The notes: generated by a model not told the origin, from the sequence alone. Counted from the first letter of the stretch, positions 20,596 through 33,851 are shown. The stretch is 64,000 nucleotides of DNA from Acidimicrobiales bacterium (GCA_030740795.1 JASLWO010000047.1:1-64000); one strand, 5' to 3'. Numbers and translations: made by a program.

Positions 20596-21087
20596 ATGGC
20601 GGAAAATGAGGTCAAAGAAAACGAATCGCGGAGCTTATTTTCTAAGGTTCTAGGGCCGTTGATGGTGACGGTAGGCATTGTGGGCGTAATTTTGGGCTTC
20701 GCTCTTTCAAGCCAAGATAGTACTGATATTAGAGTTGAAGGTAACCCGGTCATTGAGTCGTTACTTCCAGAACCCGGATCTGAGGTTCTGAGACAAAGTT
20801 TTGTAGGCATTGACTTAATTTCTGGCTATGAGGCCGAGTTGGTTATTAACGGTGTCCCTATCCCTCCAGATCAAATCAATGTCTTACGTGATGCAGATAA
20901 CCCAAGGGAGAGCGCCCAGACGAGCGGTAGTTTCGGCTCGACTTTAAATAGGTTCCTATACCAGCCGTTAGAAGGTAGAGCCGTTCCAGAACTTTTAGGT
21001 GGCCGTAATTGTGTGAGCGCAGTGTATTGGCCTTTGTCGGATCCAGAGAAACGTGAAACGATTGAATGGTGTTTCACCGCTTTGTAG
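20596..21087 (+). CDS. Hypothetical membrane-anchored protein
   Basis: Single N-terminal TM segment VLGPLMVTVGIVGVILGFALS followed by an extracytoplasmic domain; intact ORF divergent from the kinase gene. Confidence 0.65.
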   Translation: MAENEVKENESRSLFSKVLGPLMVTVGIVGVILGFALSSQDSTDIRVEGNPVIESLLPEPGSEVLRQSFVGIDLISGYEAELVINGVPIPPDQINVLRDADNPRESAQTSGSFGSTLNRFLYQPLEGRAVPELLGGRNCVSAVYWPLSDPEKRETIEWCFTAL

Positions 21088-21091
21088 CTTT

Positions 21092-24720
<3,629 letters not shown>

Positions 24721-24727
24721 CAAATAG

Positions 24728-25768
24728 TCAGTGCTTTTTTGCAATAGCTGATCCTACAACTGTGTTGTTTTTGTAGAAAACGATTGACTGCCCAGGTGCG
24801 ACCTTCATGTGGGGTTCTTCCCAAATTACTCGCTGATCTATGCGAGCTGGGTAAGTCTTCCCGTGGGCGCTCGTCTGGACATGTAGGGTTCCATGGTCGG
24901 CCTCCCCAACCCAATGCAAATTCGCTATCGGTGTTTGTTGGCAGAAGAGGTCTTCTTTTGATCCAGCGGTTACGGTTGCTTGTTGCACGTTGACGTCTAT
25001 TGCGTAGTGGGGATTTGTTTCTCCGGAAACTCCTAATCCTTTTCTTTGTCCTATTGTGACCATTTCAACTGCGTCTATTTCAGCGATTTGTGTTCCAGTT
25101 GTGTCAATCACTTGTCCAGAGGTCATCTCTAAGCGTTCCTGAAGGAAGAGTTGCCGTCCGCCTTTTGTCCGGCTGATGAAACACACGTCTTGGCTATCTG
25201 CCTTATCCGCTGTTTGTAGAGATAGGGAATTAGCTATTTCTCGGACGTGTTTCTTTGTCATTGTTCCGATAGGGAACCGTAGTTTTTGGAGCTGGTCTTG
25301 GTTAAGCATGTGGAGAACATAGGATTGGTCTTTAGCGTGGTCTTCTGCTCTTTTGATTCGTAAACCATTTGTTTCTTGAGCGATTTGGGCGTGATGTCCT
25401 GTTGCTAGAAGATCGAAACCAAGGGCGTGGGCTCGGCGGAATAATTTGTCGAATTTTATGTGGCGGTTGCATTCAATGCATGGGTTTGGGGTTTCGCCAA
25501 TAGCGTGAGCTTCTACATACGGTTCAACAACATGGGTATCGAATTCGTCGCCGAAGTTGAAGACATGGTGGGGTATTTCTAATTGATCAGCGACTCTTCG
25601 GGCATCAATCACGTCTGAAACGGAACAACATCCAGTATCTGATGAACCGCCCCAAAGTTTCATCGTCACACCGGTAACATCGAAGCCTTCTTTGATTAGT
25701 ACTGCTGCAGCGACCGATGAATCGACGCCGCCAGACATGGCGACCAGGATCTTCTCCGCTTTTTTCAT
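24728..25768 (-). CDS. mnmA: tRNA-specific 2-thiouridylase
   Basis: VAMSGGVDSSVAAAVL, GETPNPCIECNRHIKF, DSQDVCFI. Confidence 0.97.
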   Translation of the reverse strand: MKKAEKILVAMSGGVDSSVAAAVLIKEGFDVTGVTMKLWGGSSDTGCCSVSDVIDARRVADQLEIPHHVFNFGDEFDTHVVEPYVEAHAIGETPNPCIECNRHIKFDKLFRRAHALGFDLLATGHHAQIAQETNGLRIKRAEDHAKDQSYVLHMLNQDQLQKLRFPIGTMTKKHVREIANSLSLQTADKADSQDVCFISRTKGGRQLFLQERLEMTSGQVIDTTGTQIAEIDAVEMVTIGQRKGLGVSGETNPHYAIDVNVQQATVTAGSKEDLFCQQTPIANLHWVGEADHGTLHVQTSAHGKTYPARIDQRVIWEEPHMKVAPGQSIVFYKNNTVVGSAIAKKH

Positions 25769-26925
25769 GACCCGGTTTTTCTAAGTTTGGTTATTGATTT
25801 TGGAATGACTTCCAAAGCTTTTTGTATGTCGGTTTCAGAAGTCTTATATCCAAGTGACAGTCTTAGAGATCCTCCAGCTAATTCACGGTTGTATCCCATT
25901 GCGGCTAGCACATGGGAAGGGTCTTGAGCTCCACTTGAACAAGAAGAAGCCGCTGATGCAAGAATGTTTTCCTGTTCAAGTAAGAAGAGCAAAGCTTCGC
26001 TTTCTATCTGGTCGAAACACACGTGGCAGGAACCAGCTATTTTCTTAGACCGGTTCGTTTCACCGTTTGAGTTTCTTGAAACTCCTGTCTCATAACTTCC
26101 TTTTATTGACGTGAGTTCATTTGCTAGTTGATTGCGGAGTGGGGTGACGCGTTCAATCGTTGCTTGTCTTGTATTTGATGTCTGTTGTGCGGCAGCTGCC
26201 ATTCCTACGATTCCGGCCACGTCTTGGGTTCCGCTTCGAATGCCTTGTTCTTGCCCTCCACCTAATTGCATTGGGGCAAGTTTCGCTTTCTCTTTCGCGA
26301 CGAGTACCCCGATTCCTTTAGGGCCACCGAATTTATGTGCGGCGATACTAACCAGGTCAGCGGTTTTTGTTGCGGTTGGAATATCTAACCAGGGGAATCC
26401 CTGCACAGCATCTGTGTGTAGGAGAGCGTTAGGGGCCAGTTCCTTAATAAGGTCAGAAATTGTTTCTAGGTCTTGGATGATTCCTGTTTCGCCATTGACT
26501 AGCCCTATTGAAACAAGCGTGGTTTGTTCATTGAGAAGATCTGCGAGGTGATTTAGGTCAAGTGATCCGTCTGGGTTTACTTTCGCGATCTGCCCTCCAA
26601 TAGTTTCTGTGGGTTCAAGCACTGCGTGGTGTTCAGTCGCTGAGCAAATAACGGTGCCGCCAAGAGCGTTATGTGTTCCAAAAATAGCGAGGTTGTCTGC
26701 TTCGGTTCCCCCGGAAGTGTAAATGATTTCTTGCGCTCGGCATCCAAGGGTTTCGGCCAGGATATCTCTCGCGTCGTCAATGGCGCGACGGGCTTTCCTC
26801 GCCATTGAATGGGAACCTGACGGGTTGCCGTAGTTCTCTTCAAGAACTGACACCATTGCTTCTATTGTTTCTTGACGTGTCGGAGCTGACGCTGCGTTAT
26901 CAAGGTAAATCATGGAATTTGTCAC
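25765..26925 (-). CDS. Cysteine desulfurase (IscS/NifS-type)
   Basis: IYLDNAASAPTR, AHKFGGPKGIG PLP lysine, ASAASSCSSGAQDPSHVL active-site Cys region; overlaps mnmA. Confidence 0.95.
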   Translation of the reverse strand: MTNSMIYLDNAASAPTRQETIEAMVSVLEENYGNPSGSHSMARKARRAIDDARDILAETLGCRAQEIIYTSGGTEADNLAIFGTHNALGGTVICSATEHHAVLEPTETIGGQIAKVNPDGSLDLNHLADLLNEQTTLVSIGLVNGETGIIQDLETISDLIKELAPNALLHTDAVQGFPWLDIPTATKTADLVSIAAHKFGGPKGIGVLVAKEKAKLAPMQLGGGQEQGIRSGTQDVAGIVGMAAAAQQTSNTRQATIERVTPLRNQLANELTSIKGSYETGVSRNSNGETNRSKKIAGSCHVCFDQIESEALLFLLEQENILASAASSCSSGAQDPSHVLAAMGYNRELAGGSLRLSLGYKTSETDIQKALEVIPKSITKLRKTGS

Positions 26926-27022
26926 GTTTTAAGAATACTTAAAAAAATGGGGAACATCACTGTGGCAGAAATTCACTTCGTTCACTAATTCATCAACCAC
27001 GCTCTTCTACTAAAATGGGAGC

Positions 27023-27469
27023 ATGGCAACAATTCGTGTAAGTACGCAGATACAAGCTTCTGTTGAAGAGGTGTGGGCCGTTGTTGAGAATGTCGCTGAT
27101 CATGTTAATTGGATGAAAGATGCTGAAAGCATCACCTTTATCGGGGGGAGACGTAGCGGGGTTGGTACCCAGTTTGATTGCGCTACCAAAGTGGGTCCTA
27201 TCCGTCTTAACGACCGGATAGAAATCACTGAATGGATACCCGGAGAATCTATAGGGGTTATTCATGAGGGTTTAGTCAAAGGAGAAGGCCGTTTTTCCCT
27301 AACCACGGATCCAGGTGGTGGAACGTTGTTTATGTGGGAAGAAACTCTACATTTTCCTTTCTGGATGGGTGGTCCGTTACGAAATCCCGTGGGAGCGAAA
27401 ATTCTTTCCTCAATATGGGAAAAGAATTTACAATTGTTAAAAGAACAAGTTGAAAAGGGAACCCGTTAA
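27023..27469 (+). CDS. SRPBCC-family (polyketide cyclase-like) protein
   Basis: MATIRVSTQIQASVEEVWAVVENVADHVNWMKDAESITFI, typical START/Bet v1-like N-terminus. Confidence 0.75.
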   Translation: MATIRVSTQIQASVEEVWAVVENVADHVNWMKDAESITFIGGRRSGVGTQFDCATKVGPIRLNDRIEITEWIPGESIGVIHEGLVKGEGRFSLTTDPGGGTLFMWEETLHFPFWMGGPLRNPVGAKILSSIWEKNLQLLKEQVEKGTR

Positions 27470-27494
27470 CCCCTTGATTAGCTAATGTCTACAT

Positions 27495-28838
27495 ATGGGT
27501 ATTCCAAGTCCAGACTCAGCGTTGTTCCCTGTCAGAGATAATAATGCAGTAACCCCTCTCGTTGACGGTGGTGTGGCGTTTGATCGGATCGCTTCCGCGA
27601 TTGAGGTAGCGGTTTCTTCGGTGTGGGTGTGCGTCGCGTTTCTTGAACCAGAAGCCACGTTCCCTAACGGGCGTGGAACGTTTTTTGACATCCTTGACGA
27701 TGCTGCTGATAGAGGGCTTGATGTGCGGGCACTTGTTTGGCATCCGGAAGGTCCTTCAGCTGAAGCCGAAGACACATTATGCGCTGACGCCACAACAGCA
27801 GGAATGCTATCTGTTAGGGGTACGAGTTGGCAGTTGCGGTGGGATGCGGTTGGAAGGAATTGCCAGCATCAAAAGGTTTGGATTATTGATGCTGGGACAC
27901 CAAATGAAATTGCGTTCGTTGGTGGAATCAACATCACCCAAGGATCAATGGCGGAGCCATCGCATGGAGAACCAACGTTTGGTGAACGTAACGAAAGATA
28001 TTCAAATATTCATGACGTTCATTGCCAAATACAAGGACCTATCACCAGTGACGTACACACAAATTTTGTCATGCGATGGAATCACGCTTCAGAACAGGAC
28101 AAAACGTTTGGGAGTTGGCCAGAAACAGAAACCAATGATTTACCTGAGGTGATCGGGATTGCCGCTGATGCTGGAAATGTAAGAGCGCAGATAACTCGTA
28201 GCGTTCTCCCTGACCTGTACTCTGAACTGCCTGAAGGGGAAAATAGTGTGCGCCAGCAGTACCTCGAAGCTTTCGAAGCAGCCCAAGAATACGTGTATGT
28301 TGAGAATCAGATTTTTTTAAGCAGAGCGTGCCTAGATGTAATCCATGGAACGCTTGAAAGAGGCGTGCCCGTTCTCGCTCTCGTTCCTGCAGATGCTATG
28401 CCAGAGTTAGCGGCTGCCAAAGCCCACCCCGGTATTGCAGCCGCGTATGAAGCCTTAGCGAAATGTGGTGAATACCCGAATTTTTGTTTAGCCGCTGTCG
28501 CTGCTTTACGACCGTGGGGTTATGAAGAAATATATGTGCATTCCAAAACAACAATCATTGATGACCAATGGGCAACGATAGGGTCTACAAACCTCGTTTT
28601 CTCCTCATTTCAAGGAGATACAGAAATGAACGTTTCCTTCTGGCACGAACAAACAGCAAGAACATTACGAACTCAACTCTTTGACGAACATGGAGGGTTC
28701 TCATCAGGTGAACTTGAAGGACGCCAAGCTATTGAAAAACTAATAGAAATAGCTCAAAAGAATGCTTCCAACCGTGAAGAGAACCAACTACTGCAAGGCT
28801 TTATCTACGCCATAGAACCAAACAATTGGGCAAAATAG
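27495..28838 (+). CDS. Phospholipase D-family / cardiolipin synthase-like protein
   Basis: Two HKD motifs: HQKVWIIDAG and HSKTTIIDDQWATIGSTN. Confidence 0.88.
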   Translation: MGIPSPDSALFPVRDNNAVTPLVDGGVAFDRIASAIEVAVSSVWVCVAFLEPEATFPNGRGTFFDILDDAADRGLDVRALVWHPEGPSAEAEDTLCADATTAGMLSVRGTSWQLRWDAVGRNCQHQKVWIIDAGTPNEIAFVGGINITQGSMAEPSHGEPTFGERNERYSNIHDVHCQIQGPITSDVHTNFVMRWNHASEQDKTFGSWPETETNDLPEVIGIAADAGNVRAQITRSVLPDLYSELPEGENSVRQQYLEAFEAAQEYVYVENQIFLSRACLDVIHGTLERGVPVLALVPADAMPELAAAKAHPGIAAAYEALAKCGEYPNFCLAAVAALRPWGYEEIYVHSKTTIIDDQWATIGSTNLVFSSFQGDTEMNVSFWHEQTARTLRTQLFDEHGGFSSGELEGRQAIEKLIEIAQKNASNREENQLLQGFIYAIEPNNWAK

Positions 28839-28884
28839 TTGGACACAAAACTAATATTGGTCCGAATGGAATACCCATGGGTTA

Positions 28885-28930
28885 CTTACGGATCAGAAGG
28901 TTGGGGGTTCGAGTCCCTCCGATCGCTCTA
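28885..28930 (+). pseudogene. 3'-half tRNA-Arg(ACG)-like remnant (possible att scar)
   Basis: cttacggatcagaaggttgggggttcgagtccctccgatcgctcta resembles the anticodon loop to acceptor 3' end of tRNA-Arg(ACG), with T-loop TTCGAGT. No matching 5' half (expected acceptor GCGATCG) lies upstream. Confidence 0.55.
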
Positions 28931-28937
28931 ACGAATT

Positions 28938-28977
28938 TCAACATAGTTCAAAACGTCTTACTATCAAACTATGTTGA
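28938..28977. repeat. Perfect 11-bp inverted repeat next to the tRNA remnant
   Basis: TCAACATAGTT (28938-28948) / AACTATGTTGA (28967-28977), 18-nt spacer. Confidence 0.7.
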
Positions 28978-29054
28978 GATGAGACCAATACGGTGTAAGA
29001 ATAATATGGGTTGAACATCTAACGTTCATCCATGACATGAGGAGTTCATAAGTA

Positions 29055-30134
29055 ATGAAAGTTAAATTTAAGCAAGGTTTCATACTTTTTTTATCTATGG
29101 GTCTTCTAGCTGGATCAGCTTGTAGCTCTTCATCTAATACAAATGCGGAATTACTTAAAGATTTAAAGGAGATTCAAGCTCAGCTTGACGATACTCAAGA
29201 ACAATTGGCTGATCTTTCAAAAAGTCCTCCTTCACCACCGGAAGAAAATTCATCCGAACGCTTAGAATCTACTGTTGGGAGTCCACCAGAAGAAGAACCC
29301 GCTCCCTCTGAAGAACCTGAATCAGTTAGTTCAGCAACACCTGAACCAACAGCAACTCCTGAAATCCCTGAAGGCTCCAATATTATAGTTGCTGCTCAAG
29401 GCGTCCTTGGTTGGAGCATTGCCGGTGAATGGATTGACGTAGGCGATCCACCTGTTGACCCTGCAAGTATTCCAGCCGAAGAAGGAGATTTATACAGGGT
29501 ACTTAGGGCCGGTAGCCCAACTAATATTGGCGTTTCGGGTTCAGAACCAATAGAAGGTTGTGGCGCTTTACCTGGGTACACCGTAGAGATAGAAATTGAT
29601 GACCCGATGTTCAACGCTGATGGTTGGCCATACACATATCCAATAGCTATCTCAGCCAATTGGGATTTAGCCCCTCAGGATATTGAATTCTTAAATCTTG
29701 AGTCAGAGGTCTACAAGGCGTTCGCAAGCGATCTTCTCGCTGAGATTGGAATCGTAGAACCGGATCCCAACTTAATCACCTTAATTCGCACTGATCTTGA
29801 AGGAGATGGAGTTGATGAAGTAATTGTAGGTGCGGAAAGGATCTCAGGTCCCTTAATTTCCCCATCTGTGGGTGACTATTCAATCCTATTTATAAGAAAA
29901 ATAGTTGGAGGAGATGTCACTCAACAAATAATCGCAAGTGACTTTCACAGCGGAGAAGAATTTACAACACTTACTAGCGGTCGATTAATAGCAATCGCTG
30001 ATCTAAACGGGGATAGCCAAATGGAGATAGTGCTCCAACAAGCGTATTACGAAGGGAGTGCTACATCTATTCTTGAGTACAAAAACGATGTAGAAGGACT
30101 CCAAGTAGTTCTTTCCGTAGGATGCGGAGCATAA
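29055..30134 (+). CDS. Lipoprotein with coiled-coil, Pro/Glu-rich linker and FG-GAP-like Asp-rich repeats
   Basis: Signal peptide and lipobox LLAGSAC; LKEIQAQLDDTQEQLADL coiled coil; RTDLEGDGVDEVIVG and AIADLNGDSQMEIVL repeats. Confidence 0.65.
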   Translation: MKVKFKQGFILFLSMGLLAGSACSSSSNTNAELLKDLKEIQAQLDDTQEQLADLSKSPPSPPEENSSERLESTVGSPPEEEPAPSEEPESVSSATPEPTATPEIPEGSNIIVAAQGVLGWSIAGEWIDVGDPPVDPASIPAEEGDLYRVLRAGSPTNIGVSGSEPIEGCGALPGYTVEIEIDDPMFNADGWPYTYPIAISANWDLAPQDIEFLNLESEVYKAFASDLLAEIGIVEPDPNLITLIRTDLEGDGVDEVIVGAERISGPLISPSVGDYSILFIRKIVGGDVTQQIIASDFHSGEEFTTLTSGRLIAIADLNGDSQMEIVLQQAYYEGSATSILEYKNDVEGLQVVLSVGCGA

Positions 30135-30252
30135 TCAAAACCTGAACAAAGATTGAATTGTTCTGATTTATGTCTTTCCGCAGATCAGAAGAACGGATTG
30201 AAGTGCTACGCCGAGTTCGTTTGCTTATCAACTCAACTGGTATTGTTTCTCC

Positions 30253-30393
30253 ATGGAATCGTTCTACGTTTTGGGCCATCAGGGTGGCTGGGATGAGATC
30301 CTGATGGTGGTCGCACCAATAATTTTCGTTTTTTGTTTATTGGTTTTAGCTAATAAGCGTGCCAAAAAATCTGAAGGGCCGGATTTAACTTAG
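30253..30393 (+). CDS. Small single-TM protein (46 aa)
   Basis: MESFYVLGHQGGWDEILMVVAPIIFVFCLLVLANKRAKKSEGPDLT; a TM helix followed by a basic stretch; too short for the ORF track; convergent overlap with the murA 3' end. Confidence 0.5.
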   Translation: MESFYVLGHQGGWDEILMVVAPIIFVFCLLVLANKRAKKSEGPDLT

Positions 30394-31638
30394 GCGTTGA
30401 ATATCAGCTCCTAAGCTGGAGAGGTTCTCTACAAGGCCTTCGTATCCTCGGTCTATGTGTTCTGGGTCTCTGATTTCTGTTTCTCCATCAGCTTTCAAAG
30501 CAGCGATAACTAGCGCTGCCCCTGCTCGAATATCATGTGCCCTGACTGGAGCTCCTGAAAGACTGATAACTCCTCGTATGACTGCGTGGTGTCCTTCTGT
30601 TCTTATGTCAGCCCCCATGCGTATCAATTCATCAACGTACCGGAACCGGCCACTAAATAAGTTTTCTGTCACGATCCCAACGCCTGAAGCCACAGCGAGC
30701 ATTGAAACGAGAAATGGTTTGTAATCTGTAGCGATTCCTGGATACGGCAGCGTAGCTAAATCCACGGACTGAAGGTCCTTATTGCACATCACCCATAACC
30801 CATTCGGGTCAGTGGAAATTCGCATCCCCATTTCCCCTACTTTCTGGCAAAGCATATCCATGTGGTCTGGCCGGGCCCCAATCAAATTAACTTCACCTCC
30901 AGCTATGCCGGTCGCTGCTAAATATGTTGCTGCTTCTATCCGGTCCGGGATAACTGAATGTTCAACTGCTACGAGCTCATCAACGCCTTCTATAACAATT
31001 GTGGATGTTCCTGCTCCTAAAACGTTTCCTCCCATTCGGTTCAGGAAAGTCGCTAGGTCCGCGATTTCGGGCTCCCGGGCAGCGTTCTCTATTGTTGTTT
31101 CCCCTTTTGCACGGACAGCGGCCATCATCACGTTTTCCGTCGCTCCGACACTCGGGAATTCAAGAACTATACGGGCCCCCGTCAAACCCTCACAATTACC
31201 TTCTATGTAACCGTGCTGGGAGTGAAATTGTGCACCTAATGTTTCCAACCCGCGTAAATGCATGTCTATGGGGCGAGGACCGAAATCATCACCTCCGGGA
31301 AGCGCTACTTTCGCTGTCCCATATGTTGCTAGCAGCGGGCCGAGCACCACGATTGATGCCCGCATTTTCTCAACAAGTTCGTATGGGGCTTCAGGTGTTA
31401 AGTTCCCTGGGTTGACGATTTCTAACGTATTCTCAGGGATTCTTTCGACTGTCATTCCAAGTGACTCTAGGAGTTCTGACATGAGTCGAACATCAGTTAT
31501 ATCTGGGACATTATTTAAATGGAAAGTTCCTTCCGTTAGCGTGCAAGCAGCCATGAGTTTCAGTGCAGAGTTCTTTGCGCCTTTAATTTTGACGTCTCCG
31601 GAAAGGGGTCCGCTTGGTCGAACGAGGATGCGATCCAT
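30385..31638 (-). CDS. murA: UDP-N-acetylglucosamine 1-carboxyvinyltransferase
   Basis: MDRILVRPSGPLSGDVKIKGAKNSALKLMAA; LPGGDDFGPRPIDMHLRGL; start chosen at 31638. Confidence 0.95.
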   Translation of the reverse strand: MDRILVRPSGPLSGDVKIKGAKNSALKLMAACTLTEGTFHLNNVPDITDVRLMSELLESLGMTVERIPENTLEIVNPGNLTPEAPYELVEKMRASIVVLGPLLATYGTAKVALPGGDDFGPRPIDMHLRGLETLGAQFHSQHGYIEGNCEGLTGARIVLEFPSVGATENVMMAAVRAKGETTIENAAREPEIADLATFLNRMGGNVLGAGTSTIVIEGVDELVAVEHSVIPDRIEAATYLAATGIAGGEVNLIGARPDHMDMLCQKVGEMGMRISTDPNGLWVMCNKDLQSVDLATLPYPGIATDYKPFLVSMLAVASGVGIVTENLFSGRFRYVDELIRMGADIRTEGHHAVIRGVISLSGAPVRAHDIRAGAALVIAALKADGETEIRDPEHIDRGYEGLVENLSSLGADIQRLS

Positions 31639-31719
31639 GATCCAATTATGCTCTGAGAGTGCGCTTATTCCCTCAAAACAGAGATGTTTCATGAAAAACC
31701 TATTTACATTTAGGAAACG

Positions 31720-33243
31720 ATGACTGAATTCTCCCATACCCGACTACTCCAACAGGAAGAATTAAACGAAGTCCTTGGCGCACGCGACGATATCTTCCTA
31801 TCCGAATATGAAACACAGGTCGGAGAGTTTACGTTACGTGAAGGCCCCTTCGACCACTATCAACGCTCTATTGAGGTGAACAACTGCTCAGATGGTTTTG
31901 AGGTTACCGAATCTTTCCGTTACACAATCGCTTCCCCTGTTTGGCGGAGGCTTCTCCATTTCCCTATCAAAAAAGCATTACAGAAGAGGTCCTATTCGGG
32001 CAAGTCCTTTTGGTGGGCGCCACCGAACCGATTTGATACTTCAACAAGCCGAACAGTGAGTTTTCTATGTGTCGCTGCTGTCGTTACCGGTTTCCTAGGA
32101 GCACTTATCGGGCAGACAGCTACGTTCGCTACCGAAGAATTCGGAGCCGATGATCGAGCCCAAGGAATTCTTCTAGCGTCTATTCGTATCGGAACCTTAA
32201 TAACTGTTCTCGTTTCTGCTTTAGCTGACCGCCATGGACGCAAAAGGTTACTAATTTTTTCTATGTGGGGTGGTTGTTCCTTATCGCTCCTGAGTGCTTT
32301 CGCCCCCAATTTAATAGCTTTGGGAGTAACCCAATCCATGGCTCGAGGGTTCGCTACTTCTATCAGCATTCTTATCGGCATTATGGCCGCTGAAGCATCC
32401 CCGAAAGGAAGCAGAGCCTACATTGCCGGCTTGCTCACGTTAACGGCGGGTCTAGGAGCCGGGATACCAGTCTGGTTTTTGTTCCTCGCTGATTTACATA
32501 TTCGCGGCTGGCGCCTCCTATTCCTAGCTTCACTATTTTTCTTTCCAGTTGTGATGTGGATACGTTCCAACTTGCAAGAAAGCGAACGTTACCAACGTCA
32601 CAAAAAATTGTCTGAAAACACTAACGAAACTCAGAAACAATATTTGATTATTTCCCGTGTCATTTTTCTTGCCGCAGTTGCTTTTCTCCTATTCATATTC
32701 GTGGCTCCTGCAAGCCAGTTCCGCAACGAATTTCTCCGAGATGAACGAAATTTTAGCGCCGCGAAAATAACTCTCTTCCTAGTAACTGCACATACCCCTC
32801 AAATCATTGGAGTCGCTATAGCCGCGAAACTATCTGATAGGAAAGGTAGAAGACCGGTCGCTGTGATTGCTGTCGGGTTAGGAAGTTTTTTTACTGTATG
32901 CGCGTACAGTTTCTCTGGCTTTGGAATGTGGGCGGTCGCTGTCCTATCTGGCATTATTTCAGCAGGCGCAGGTCCTTCTCTCGGCGTGTACGGGGCTGAG
33001 ATGTTCGGCACTGGTAGACGAGGGCAGATAAACGGGTTCCTCTCTCTTATCGCCGTTCTTGGCAGCGCAGTCGGATTACTCCTGTGCGGGGATTTATCTG
33101 AACGGTTAGGGAGTTTCGGGCAAACATTCACGATCCTTGCAATATGCCCATTCCTAGTTGTCCTCATCATCATTTTCTTTTTCCCCGAATCAGCGAATCA
33201 GGAACTCGAAGACCTCAACCCAGAAAACAAGGCGATCGCTTAA
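31720..33243 (+). CDS. MFS transporter with N-terminal extension
   Basis: ADRHGRKRLLIF, SDRKGRRPVAVIAVG and about 12 TM segments; hydrophilic N-terminal ~95 aa. Confidence 0.85.
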   Translation: MTEFSHTRLLQQEELNEVLGARDDIFLSEYETQVGEFTLREGPFDHYQRSIEVNNCSDGFEVTESFRYTIASPVWRRLLHFPIKKALQKRSYSGKSFWWAPPNRFDTSTSRTVSFLCVAAVVTGFLGALIGQTATFATEEFGADDRAQGILLASIRIGTLITVLVSALADRHGRKRLLIFSMWGGCSLSLLSAFAPNLIALGVTQSMARGFATSISILIGIMAAEASPKGSRAYIAGLLTLTAGLGAGIPVWFLFLADLHIRGWRLLFLASLFFFPVVMWIRSNLQESERYQRHKKLSENTNETQKQYLIISRVIFLAAVAFLLFIFVAPASQFRNEFLRDERNFSAAKITLFLVTAHTPQIIGVAIAAKLSDRKGRRPVAVIAVGLGSFFTVCAYSFSGFGMWAVAVLSGIISAGAGPSLGVYGAEMFGTGRRGQINGFLSLIAVLGSAVGLLLCGDLSERLGSFGQTFTILAICPFLVVLIIIFFFPESANQELEDLNPENKAIA

Positions 33244-33851
33244 CGAAGCGACAGAATCCAATCCTGCAATTTCTCAATTACAAGATCAGTTTTTTTCGGG
33301 TCATGGTTCTGCCCTTCAAGCCATTCCATGGTGACTGGCGATTCAATCAATTTGAGATATTTAGAGAAAGTTTGCGGTGAACCAAATGGGTCACGGTCAC
33401 CTGAAATAAACAAACATGGTTTCTTTATGTTCGGGAAATGTTCAACCCGTAATTTCTCTGGTTTTTTCACTGGATGCAGGGGATAACTCAAAAGAACGAG
33501 TCCGCGTATATTGAGTCCACTAGCCGCTGCCATCGAAGCCGCTCTTCCACCCATAGATCGGCCACCTACAAGGAGGCTGCTTGTTGAGGCATTGATCTTT
33601 TCAGCGAAAACAGCGCATTCTCTCTTCACTTCTTCAACCAAAGTGTCAATTCGAGGAGGTGGGCGCCTACCCCCTATATTCCGGTAATCAAAATTTTGTC
33701 TAAGGACAGGGATTTCTGACACTGCTTCAATTTGTGTGAGAACGCGATGATCTTTGTTTCCGCCTGCCCCGTGGAACAGAACTATTCCTTTAGGTTTCAT
33801 AGAACACCCCCACATTAGATCCAAAGGGTTTCTTTCTACATGTTGGATCAA
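33240..33851 (-). CDS. Alpha/beta hydrolase (KANL3/Tex30-like)
   Basis: GIVLFHGAGGNKDH, nucleophile elbow VGGRSMGGRAAS, LFISGDRDPFG, GQNHD. Confidence 0.75.
   Translation of the reverse strand: MIQHVERNPLDLMWGCSMKPKGIVLFHGAGGNKDHRVLTQIEAVSEIPVLRQNFDYRNIGGRRPPPRIDTLVEEVKRECAVFAEKINASTSSLLVGGRSMGGRAASMAAASGLNIRGLVLLSYPLHPVKKPEKLRVEHFPNIKKPCLFISGDRDPFGSPQTFSKYLKLIESPVTMEWLEGQNHDPKKTDLVIEKLQDWILSLR

Noticed and set aside
27643-28152. 169-aa alternative-frame ORF within the phospholipase D-family gene
   Set aside because: Fully contained in the PLD gene, which has both HKD motifs; no recognisable domain in the alternative frame.
28826-29014. Plus-strand 62-aa ORF MGKIVGHKTNIGPNGIPMGYLRIRRLGVRVPPIALTNF
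   Set aside because: The RRLGVRVPPIAL segment is a read-through of tRNA 3' sequence; kept only as evidence for the tRNA remnant.
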